Source: Isoetes taiwanensis (lineage: Eukaryota > Streptophyta > Lycopodiopsida > Isoetales > Isoetaceae). From it: 64,000 bases of DNA. The notes beneath the pieces were generated by a model. The model made no database searches. It was not told the origin of the DNA and saw only the letters and a program-made list of their open reading frames with translations. The number at the start of each line of letters is the position of its first letter. Positions within the stretch are counted from its first letter, which is position 1. A program made the translations under genes and the position numbers. Below are positions 55,201 to 64,000 of the stretch, piece by piece. The stretch is taken from contig JAJEKV010000004.1 in the NCBI GenBank assembly GCA_021234155.1, forward strand, positions 28,795,698 to 28,859,697, written 5' to 3'.

Positions 55201-55790
55201 CATGGCACCTCTTCTCTTTGATACGGTATTCTTGAAGCACAAGTTTGTTCAAAATGAAGTGAGAATCTTTGGCATCTTATGCAAAGCAGCAGGATTCTCT
55301 AAGGAGATTGTGTATATCATCCGGTTTTTCAAGATGTTGCAAATCCTTGTTTCTTACATTCACTTCTTGGAATGACCGCGTGTCAATTAAGAAAAGCGTA
55401 AGCAAACAAAAGAGCTTGTTGTCCCGAAAGTAAGAACGCATAAGATCTTGATGTGGCTTTGGAATTAAGCAAAGAACAAATGCCTTGACTTCAAAAAATA
55501 ATTTTCTTGGTTTCTACTATAGCATCCGCCACAACCTTGGGTCAGCGTCTCGGACTTGTATCCATGTACGTAAATGAGAGAAAATTCTGCCTTAACTCAT
55601 ACTTGTTTGCAATTGAGAGCTCAAACTTTTTCTCATGTACAAATTCTTAGTGGTCAAACAGACCGCTTTTACTTGTTGTTAAGCAAGTGCTCTCATCGGG
55701 TGGAACCATTATATATTCTCATGCGGGAATGTTGAAGACGAATATATAGCTTCTAATAGATGGTTTCTCCTAAGCTAATACATTTGGTAT
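52216..55790. other. Long stretch with unrecognised, decayed minus-strand coding traces
   Basis: On the minus strand, 52256-52490 reads QQMQSNVAILESILGVLTLV and VPRQQYTFYHVQPQVEPMYM. 52960-53244 reads a Lys/Glu-rich segment (SEEACQKKLDEERRKSTLEK). They look like parts of one broken protein, but I cannot name it. 54373-54786 on plus has a hydrophobic frame of uncertain meaning. The rest shows nothing. Confidence 0.3.
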
Positions 55791-55824
55791 CATTGAATGT
55801 GATTCTTGCGTGAATGGTCGAGAA

Positions 55825-56090
55825 GTGTATCATGGAATGTGATTCTTGGAGGATATGCCGAACAGGGATTTCTCCTCAATGCAATGAGCGCCTTAGGGAA
55901 TTGCCCAACCATGATTTGATTTCTGAGATGCCACAGTTTATACATATGGCAGGCATGGGGAGCTTAAAAAATCATTAATTTTTTCTCAGTAGATGCCTGA
56001 AAGGGATGGGTTCAGATGGGATGAAAGGGATGGGTTCGTAAAGACCGCCATGGTTGCAGGTTACGTATCTATGTCTGAAGGCGTTACTTT
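55825..56090 (+). pseudogene. PPR protein relic
   Basis: Plus-strand segments in changing frames read RSVSWNVILGGYAEQGF, NHDLISEMP, HGELKKSLIFFSQ, MPERDGF and TAMVAGY. These match the plant PPR consensus (VSWNxxIxGYxxxGxxxEAxxLFxxMPxRDxxTWNAMxxGY). Only two or three repeat units survive and each junction has a frame change or stop. It is independent of the relic near 3 kb. Confidence 0.6.
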
Positions 56091-56637
56091 AAACGCTTAA
56101 CAAGATCAAGCTGATAGTAAGCCAGTGAGGAATGTCTATCGATCATCCAGAGCCACTTGTTAAATTTGCACAGAGCTTTGATGCAAAGTCATGTCCAGCG
56201 GTAATTTCAACTTCAAACTCATTTTAGCAATTGACCATGTTGACTAGTTTGTTATGCATTTGTACTTTAGTAGTTTAGTATGCTCAAAAAATTAATGCTG
56301 AAGCCATGTATTCACTGGCATGATCCAAACATAATCGAGGACGAACATAATCGAGGACTACAAGCATTTACACAAAGATGAACAATTAATGTATGAGTCC
56401 GTGGAGCCAAAAGCATGATACCAAGGAGACATGTGTCCCAAAGAATGGAGCGTAAAAGATTCAAAACAACGCGTTTTGGGAAACCTGTTTGGTAAATCAT
56501 ATTGTAACTTAAGACTGTCAAGGAAATGAGAGTATTCCGCGTGTGGACCACTATGCAACATTAGAAGCTTTAGAAGCTCGTTCAATTGGAAAGTATGTAT
56601 TAATCTTGATTAAGCGTAGCAAGCTCCACGTGCACCA

Positions 56638-56743
56638 AACAAACCATGGGAGCACTGACTTAGAAAATTATCATCGATATTGTTGTTGCTAACAAACCAT
56701 GGGAGCACTGACTTAGAAAATTATCATCGATATTGTTGTTGCT
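56638..56743 (+). repeat. Perfect 53-bp tandem duplication
   Basis: The unit beginning AACAAACCATGGGAGCACTG and ending ATATTGTTGTTGCT occurs at 56638-56690 and 56691-56743 without a difference. It is either very recent or an assembly artefact. Confidence 0.9.
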
Positions 56744-56902
56744 AGATTTTTGACGTGTTCAATTCCAAGAACGTGTTCTTGTCCTAATGATTACACAAAA
56801 TATACTCATAGTTGTTTGCAATGGAAATAATTTGTTTGTCTTTAATATTATTGTGCTTCTTAGTAATTAATATTTAGGCCCAGAAAGTTTACCTATGTTT
56901 GC
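56744..56902. other. No feature seen
   Basis: AT-rich spacer. Confidence 0.4.
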
Positions 56903-57185
56903 TTTATTACCATTAATATTATTAACACAGACCCTTGCATCCAACGCATTTAAATTAAAATCCCCCTGAAACCCCCCTTGGTTTAGGTGCATATTCACAC
57001 GGGGGGCAGCGAGAGCTATCGGATTGGCATATTTGCCCTTTATTCCTTGATCTGGACCGTACATAGCAATCCTCGTTTGTGGGGTATGCCTGTACAAGTT
57101 TTTGTATATTGTATGTTGAGATTTGCAAAATACTATAAGGTTTGAGAGAATGTACTTAATGGTGTTAATTTTGTACATGTATTGT
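56903..57185 (+). mobile_element. Second, truncated copy of the foldback/MITE family of 9252-9706
   Basis: It shares ACCATTAA(C/T)ATTA, AAATTAAAATCCCCCT, CCCCC(T)TTGGTTT(A/G)GGTG and CATATTCACACGGGGGG, then TTCCTTGAT(C/G)TGGACCGTA and CCTCGTTTGTGGGGTAT, with the 9.3-9.56 kb copy. It runs through the left arm and spacer but lacks the right arm. Divergence is clearly greater than between the two arms of the 9.3-kb copy. Confidence 0.75.
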
Positions 57186-57886
57186 CCTTCCAACTAGGAG
57201 CCCATGACTTTCAAGTATATTCATCGTGAATTTGCCAATTCACACCACGACTTTCAAGTATATTCATTGTGAGTCTGCTAATTCACATTCATTGTGGATA
57301 ATATGCTCATATGATTTAGGTGTGACCTTGGTGTAGCCGCATTATTAGCTGTATTTTTTATTTGTGAAGTTACGAAGTTCCGTGTATTCACCAATGGAGT
57401 AACTAGGTATTCCCATTGCACATTGTATTTATTCTTTCGTTCTGATTGTGACCTTTGTGAATTTACCAAGTTCGTGTGTATTTGCCAACCATGGAGTAAA
57501 TGTTTTTAGAAAGTATTCCCTTACCACCTTGTCTTTGTACTTCCCCATGTACAAATTCGATTTATACAGAAATTTAGGGTCAACCATGCAACATTCTTGC
57601 ATTTGGTTTAGGATTTTCTATACATTTAGATGTTTAGTATTTTGAAATTACGGCGATCAATCCGATGATCTAGATTGCTTGATTCCTGGCGTATTCCATT
57701 ATGCTCTTGGCCAATGCCCAGATAGCCATACAATTGTTGTGTTTGGGTCAATTGCTACATGTTTGACAAAGAGAGTAGGAATTTGAATATTGCAACATGC
57801 AATGTATGATGAATGTGCTTAAGACTTATATATAGAGCAATGTCAATGTGGATATCAAAATATTGTTCTTAATAATAAGACAATGT
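57186..57886. other. No gene recognised
   Basis: Short phrase repeats (CACGACTTTCAAGTATATTC twice near 57205 and 57247) and otherwise featureless AT-rich DNA. Confidence 0.4.
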
Positions 57887-59515
57887 TCAAACCCTATTCC
57901 ATCCAAAAACTTTGTTTTGGTCTTGCATGGTAGATTTCTCTTGCGCTTGATCCAAATTGTTTGAACTGGTTGACTCCAGAGAAATGGCAGTATCAATGGG
58001 TAATATTTGGGGGCACACATCCTTTTTGCCACACTTCTTGTCAACAATCACATATATTACCATTGAAATCATGTAGACAATTGTCATCATTATGGTGTCC
58101 ACTTGTGGCATAAGTTGTATAGCAACTATACTCAAAACGTAGTCAGCACAAATATGTAAAACAGATAGAACTACCAATTTAGTTCTAAAGTGCCTTGTTC
58201 CAAGTTGATCTTGCTCAAGGGCTTCACTTACTAATGGGTATAGAGGACCTACACTGATGCTGATATATGCTAAAGCAAAAGCCTTCACGAATCTAGTGTG
58301 TAAAGGCATTTTCTTCTTCAATTTGTCCGATGAAAGATATACTAAATAAAGTGGCATGTAATATGCAAGCTTAATGCAAGCCACAAGAGCCGCAAATATA
58401 TCCCATTTAACAATGTTCATATGATTCTCTTCACCTTGGTATATTCTAAGTCTAGGCTTAACTCCCTTGTGGTAATACAAGGTGACCAATGATGAAATCC
58501 TTAGATATGAAGCTGCAGAGTTAAATAACCCTGTTTCATATCTTGAATATTAGAACTAAAAATTCTTGCGATGATATATTCATAAATAGAAGTTTCGCTA
58601 CCTGATGAAATTGCAATAACAAGCTTTGTAGTAAATGACTTGGCATTCTTTGCAGTAGCTTGCATAGTTAATCCCCCTATACAAAGAATTGATAGGAAGG
58701 TTGAAGCTGTCGGTATGGGTAATGCCCTTACTCCAGCACACATTAGGCTTCCATTTACATAATGATTGAGCTTGAAATACCAGTTTAGTAGTTGAACAGA
58801 GTACATTGGAAATGCCTCAAAAGATAAACTCAATTGTGCAAAGAGGGTATTTTTTGCTTCGAACTGAAAATCCTTGAATCTACACATCCAAAGGTAAAAA
58901 GACATTAGGCCTAATAGGGAAAAAAATGTACCATTAAAAGAGAGGAATATACCCACTACAACTCCAGGTCTCCTTCAGAAGGTTGAACAGCCTCCAGAAC
59001 TGCACGAGAGGTAAGAAATATGCAGATTTGAAGGGGGATTCTTGCTTATCAAATTTGAAGGCAAACATGAAGGCATTGATTGTGTGGGCACACAATAGTA
59101 TAGCCGATGCAATAATCAAAGCGGTTCTGGAATCATAGGCCCTTAAGCAGGAGTAAGATGGATCTCCACAGTCGAAATGAGGGCAGGGGACATGGCAAAA
59201 CCTTCTGTATTTCAGGAACTCTCTGCAGAACCGGAGCATGGCGCAAATAGTGGTGCTCAAAGAGAAAAAATATGTTCCGGCAGAGAAAAGGGTGCGGAAA
59301 ACGACCCAAATGTCCTTCAGATCCAACCCGGAATGAATTTTTTTCGCATTTCGGGATGGAACTGCAAACTCGGAAATCAAATGTTCAGATAAATAGGCCT
59401 CGCTTCTTCCGGTTCGGCGGCCTAGATCTTCCCACGTGTCGTCATGATGGCGGCACACGCGGACTTGTATATTTTTGTCAACCTTTGTTCCTCTCGGACT
59501 TTCACGTGGCGGCAC
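57887..59515 (-). pseudogene. Intronless multi-pass membrane protein gene with two one-base frameshifts
   Basis: Three consecutive minus-strand frames fit end to end into about 530 residues. The first (to about 58960) has IWVVFRTLFSAGTYFFSLST, TALIIASAILLCAHTINAFM and PLVQFWRLFNLLKET. The second, reached by a one-base shift, has GVVVGIFLSFNGTFFSLLGL and LSLSFEAFPMYSVQLLNWYF. The third, reached by another shift at a GGG near 58525, has IFAALVACIKLAYYMPLYLV and TIMMTIVYMISMVIYVIVDK, with a hydrophilic tail. I count at least eight hydrophobic segments. The LQFWRL...E and FEAFPM..VQL patterns faintly recall XK-related proteins, but I would not assign a family. No ATG opens the first frame near 59515; the first ATG is about 75 residues in. 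It may be a retrocopy or a gene with sequencing errors. Confidence 0.55.
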
Positions 59516-60434
59516 ACGGACATTGGCTAATGCTAAGTCAATGCTATAAGCTAAACTAAGCTAGAAAATCATGGCCTTTATTAACCCAGTGCTAGTTTTT
59601 GATGCTCCAGTTAAAATCATTTGAATTCTCGGAGCCCGCTACTGTTTTTGCACAACCCCTTCAACCCAATCTCGTGTCTTCAACATCCTCGTCACTGGTT
59701 CAATTTCTGCATGTAAATTTTTTCACAAAGGATTCTTGGTGGAGTGCCTATTTATGTCTGCTTGCATTCACTTTGCTAGATCAATTCCTGAAGCTAAAAT
59801 AAAAGTTGTGATTTCGCTGAAGCTATCATAAAGGGTATGGAACAAGGTTCACTTTGCAGAGCTAAAGCAGTTGTTGAAGCGATCTTGCACGGTAAATGAT
59901 AAATCCCCTGCAACATTTAACTGGCCCTTTTACTTGGTTTAGTATATGATACAACACCTTCGTATGCAATGGTTTAGGGTCATATGCAATGGTTTGGGGT
60001 TCAATACACAACAGTTATAGTGTGTTCTTGAACGAGTTAGATGTTTTAGTATTGCATGAGAATGGTCTATCTTTTACTTGTGCAAAACAAGTAGCAAGTG
60101 AGGCTAAGAAATGAGGGGTGCTTTCTTACATATTTGGATGTTAAAATCCTCGGCATTAAAGGAAAAATAATTATTTTGTAGCTTATGCTTAGGCACTTTT
60201 GTACTTTCTAACACTTCATAACACTTGCTTACAAAATTTAAGATAATGCACAAGCAAATTTTTTCCAGAATGTTCACTAAAAGTTCAACTTAACCTTTGT
60301 CAAGCACCCCACAAATGCTAATGCATCAGAAACTTCTTAACAAAGGTGAATTTTCATTGATTTGGACATCATATAGGACGGTTTACAGACTAACCCAAGT
60401 TCAGGGGTAATGGACGCAAAATATTTTTCACAAT

Positions 60435-60462
60435 AATGCCATCGATCCGGGCCATCAGATCA
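60435..60462 (+). repeat. 28-bp motif shared with 3282-3309
   Basis: The second copy of the AATGCCATCGATCCGG..CATCAGATCA motif (25 of 28 identical). It is followed by pyrimidine-rich sequence, as in the first copy. Confidence 0.45.
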
Positions 60463-61752
60463 TCTTTTTGCGGAAGGATGAGCACTATATATGTGCTTTC
60501 TTTCCAATTAGCCAGTTATCAGCATCTTCTCATATCAGCTTTTCATATTGCCCTTTGGTTCCTTCCATTACTCCCATTCCTTTGTTCCCCCTCTTTTCAA
60601 TAAATCTTCTCAGTCCTCTTTGTTCCTCGCTTCTTTTTGGTGAATCTTCTTCTTATCCCCTTCAAATGCTTGTTTGCACTATCACCATGTTATGCTTCAT
60701 CAGTTTCTATCGCCTTCTCGTCAGTATGGTAGGTAGAGTATGGTATGGTACGACAAGTTTCACTTCTTCCTTTGTTTTTCCTTGTTGGGATTTGTTATTT
60801 ATGTTCAATTTGATGCCTTCGAGTTGTGCATGGTGAATCCACATGGAAGGAGTCATCAAATCATTAAGTTTGTTCTCTTGTGCAATTTGATGCATTCATA
60901 CTGTGCATGGTGAATCCATATAAAAGCATGATCAAATCGTTACTTGCTATCAAGCTTGGGTAGATCATGAAAAGTTTTTCTAGAATCCCTATTTAAGGAT
61001 GGATCTTTGCAATGGTTCTAATCAGTAACAATTTGCTTGCAAATCTTTTCTGGAGTATTGTTGCTGGTGTCTTTCAATTTTCACTTGGTGTTTCCTTTGT
61101 CTTTTCTTACATGCAATTTGTTATGGAAGGCTGGTCTAGGTTTGTCTATAGTTTTCTTGCTTTTCATTCTTTTCTGCCTTTTGTGACTCTTGTTAGGGCA
61201 GTTTCGTTGTCTCTTGGGTTTGTCGTTGCTTTTTTCCAGCCAGCAAGGAGCGGGAATGGCGCTGCTAAGACTGTCACCCCTTCTTAGGCATTCTTCTCTA
61301 TTGTTTTTCTTGCAGATGGGCCATCAATTTGGGAGTTGGACTATAATCTGCCTCGATGAGGGGACCTTTTTTGGCTGGATTCGTGATTGGATCTTCCCTC
61401 TTTGTGGGTTTTCTTCAGGAAATTGCAATATTTCTCTGAACTCAACCTTAGCAAGCCAATTGCACTGCATGCTTATTGTCCGGCGATCACATATATTTGT
61501 ATCGGCATGGTTGTACTGACATCCAACGATCCGAGTCTACCACTGGACGCTCTGTACGAATATCAACAAAAAGAATTGGGGGGTTTGGGGGGTTTAATTC
61601 AATGGTACATTTTGCTAAGATATCAAATGCCTTTTCAATGATTCAATTGTACGGAATATGTGTAAAAATTCTACGGAATATATAAGGTATATGTACGAAA
61701 TATGCTATGTGTGTAGGAAATTTTTTGTCGGCCCTGGTTATGGTTCATGCCT

Positions 61753-61784
61753 AAGTGAGTGAGTGAGTGTGTGTGTGTGTGTGT
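61753..61784 (+). repeat. GTGA/GT microsatellite
   Basis: AGTGAGTGAGTGA followed by about nine GT units. Confidence 0.9.
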
Positions 61785-64000
61785 GATACGAAGCTTGTTC
61801 CCATTAAACACAAACAAACAGTGTATGTGCCAACGGGAGAAGCCACCTGTAAAAGATCTTATTATGCAACTGTGCAACCATTAAAGCAAAAAAGCATTTG
61901 CAGCAACTATACCAGCATTGTCAACGCCCCATAGCTTGGCATCTTAGAACCAATGGCTTCCCTCTATAAAACAAGTTCCTCAAATAACTGCCATTTGTAT
62001 GGTATATCAAAGACCAATTTAAGCACTTATCAGGTAGGTCTCAACTCCTGCATGGAAGATTGTTGTAGTGGTCCTATGATGTTACTTCCACGTATGGATG
62101 GTATAAAGGTTGATAGATGAGCCCAGTCTGAAGAAGAACCACGTTAAGTTTGACCTATAGGTATTTCTGCAATGCACAGCAAACATAACATAATATAAAC
62201 TCTAAATTCTTCAACTTAATAAAGCAGTATCAAAGACGTGAAGCCTTAATGACACATAACCTAAAATGTAAGTCTTTTGTCCTTTTTTCCATTCCGATAA
62301 CAGAGCAGGATTGAATCTTACCACACAAACTCTTGAAAATTCTTGACAGTTGAAAATGTCGTGCATAACTCCAATCTTAAATCAGGCACACAGGCAGGAC
62401 TAGAAGGTGTTAGAGTAATGCCTAATGTGTGTAATCATAATAAATAGAGAACCAAATGCCAACAGTTGTATTAGTAATGGGTTGTGCCTGATATCTGTAA
62501 CCGTAGGCTCAAACATATTTATCTGAAACGCATGTTGATGCAACTGAACATGTGCAAATCTGCGGCATCGGGAAATAAAAATGAAGGAGCTGGAAGTCAA
62601 TGGATGTTTCTGATAGAGTGGCTCTAGATATAAATATAAATTCTTTTAATTAATTAACATCTGACATGCAAGCTTTGCCTGAGAGAGAATATGTTTGATG
62701 GAAGAGCAATAGAAAGAAGTCCCCAGCTAGATATAAATGTTCTAGAATATGTAGCACAATAATAAGGATTCCAGGTACATTCAAATCAATCTGTAACTAG
62801 ATAAATTATTCAGCCCGTTAGCCCAAAGTTATAGTACACTTGATGCATTGACTGCCACATTCTAAAAATCTGAAGGGAAACATGAGAGATGTTGGCTATA
62901 CCTCTTGCTCCGAGCAGTTCAGCAAAGAAGTTGCCGCGATGTTCTTTTTGCAAGCCTCAAGAATACGGTTATCATGATCTCGTGTCCCGCAATCCCTAAT
63001 CCCTATGTTTTTTTGTGGTTTGGAGCTGTCGATTTGCTAGGCTAAGCTGCCAATTCATAAGTTTATTGAGCTACCGATTTAACTACCTGGATCAAGGTTT
63101 GAAAAATCGTTGCTTCTTTCTGCAACAGAAACCTCTGCAACCACGACCCCGACCTGCAACTGCGACCTCACAAATTCTCCGCATCGGCTTGACAATGAAA
63201 CCCTAAAGTAGTACTCCTCGTTGACTACATGCGACACAGAGAAAAAAATACGGTGGAAGTATATAAAAAAAATACATACATGGCTCAAACCATAGTAAAA
63301 ACCACCTGGAAGAAAATAAATAGTGTGCCCGCTCGAAAAATACATATTTTATATGTCAAAATAAATACGCGCCCCAAATCATATGAAAACCATTACAAAA
63401 AAACCTACATTTTGCATGATGAACCATTTTTTCTTTCGACTTCATCTTTGAACTGCTCTCGTGGATCTGTTCGGCCTCTTGGTCTTCATAGATGTTAAAC
63501 AATTTATTCTATTCTATTCTCACCTCCTCTGCCATCTCTAATCTCCGGTCTGTGCATTTTTCCTTCTCCCCGATCCGGCCGACCTCATTTTTTCTCATTC
63601 CATTGCTTGGTAGATTACCTTTAAATTTAACTCCTGTTTGCAACACTGATGGATGTGTATTAGAAGATAATAGGTTTTTTCTTTTCTTTTTAATCAATCT
63701 GAATTAGTGGATGAAGCTTATAATGTTCCTCTTGAATACAATTTATCTCCTTGGGGAGTTTAAGCAAATATTAAACTAACAAGAGCTACATTTTTTCTGT
63801 TTAAGTTTCAGCTCCTAAAATTTGCTGAAGGACATTTGCAATATTATGAAATAACATATAATTTGCTATAGAAATTCATTCCTGCTTGCATCTCATTTGC
63901 AATATATAAAAACTTTTATGAGGTCCCACTTTGCGTCAAAGCTGTGTAATTCAATTGCTTTATTATTGCACAAAGACAACACAATCTCATAAATTGAACT

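Larger units (their letters stand above)
59516..64000. other. Long non-coding stretch
   Basis: No domain is visible on either strand. A hydrophobic plus frame at 61012-61287 lacks any recognisable family. Small items: the 28-bp shared motif at 60435, a GT microsatellite at about 61753, and a TTCTA run at about 63505, similar to the LINE tail at 52.2 kb. Confidence 0.4.

Noticed and set aside
59177-59559. Plus-strand frames opposite the membrane-protein gene
   Set aside because: Antisense shadows of the better supported minus-strand reading.
61012-61287. Hydrophobic plus-strand frame
   Set aside because: No family resemblance, no supporting context, and pyrimidine-rich DNA readily gives such frames.

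Overview
The window looks like a stretch of a large, repeat-rich land-plant nuclear genome. I think a fern or another seed-free vascular plant is most likely, but the sequence alone does not prove this. The reasons are a low-GC background, intronless PPR relics, a plant-type short-chain dehydrogenase relic, L1-like LINEs, a Ty1/copia fragment, hAT, Tourist-like and pogo-like elements, and almost no uninterrupted host gene. Nearly everything recognisable is a transposable element, and most reading frames carry frameshifts or stops. I see no rRNA gene, complete tRNA or CRISPR array.

Layout. 0-5 kb: broken host-gene relics (an unrecognised fragment, an SDR fragment on the minus strand, a PPR fragment). 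4.96-16.5 kb: a hAT (ZNF862-like) transposase pseudogene, cut in two by a 9,681-bp element (5350-15030). That element has 13-bp perfect terminal inverted repeats and a TTA target duplication, and it holds a pogo/jerky-like DDE_1 transposase pseudogene, a 455-bp foldback element, a small intron-bearing minus-strand ORF and long AT-rich arms. 16.5-35 kb: mostly non-coding, with a hAT C-terminal fragment, a copia RNase H fragment, two LTR-like blocks, minisatellites and a perfect ~194-bp AG microsatellite. 35.1-52.2 kb: two joined L1-like LINEs. The first is interrupted by a 429-bp Tourist-like MITE with a TTA duplication. The second is interrupted by a 12,274-bp DNA transposon (38307-50580) with imperfect ~40-bp terminal inverted repeats and an 8-bp duplication (CAGATTGA). 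52-64 kb: mostly non-coding, with a PPR relic, a second copy of the foldback family and an intronless multi-pass membrane-protein gene with two single-base frameshifts.

The 12.3-kb transposon is the most interesting object. Removing it together with one copy of the 8-bp duplication restores the LINE reading frame exactly, so its ends are well fixed. It carries two divergently oriented multi-kb genes. The plus-strand gene (from about 45.0 to 48.55 kb) has two copies of a DUF8039-like module followed by a DUF7869-like, presumed RNase H-fold transposase region. The minus-strand gene (42.6 to 39.36 kb) reads as a lysine-rich region, then a ParB/sulfiredoxin-like domain, then a beta-class DNA amino-methyltransferase-like domain. 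Three related short ORFs, two of them with the same TATA box and leader, sit near the right end. The left arm, the intergenic space and an intron of each large gene are packed with palindromes built on (A/T)GGCGC...GCGCC(A/T) cores. A eukaryotic cut-and-paste transposon that carries its own ParB-methyltransferase and arrays of GC-core hairpins is the candidate undescribed system here. Both large genes are damaged in this copy, so it is presumably non-autonomous now.
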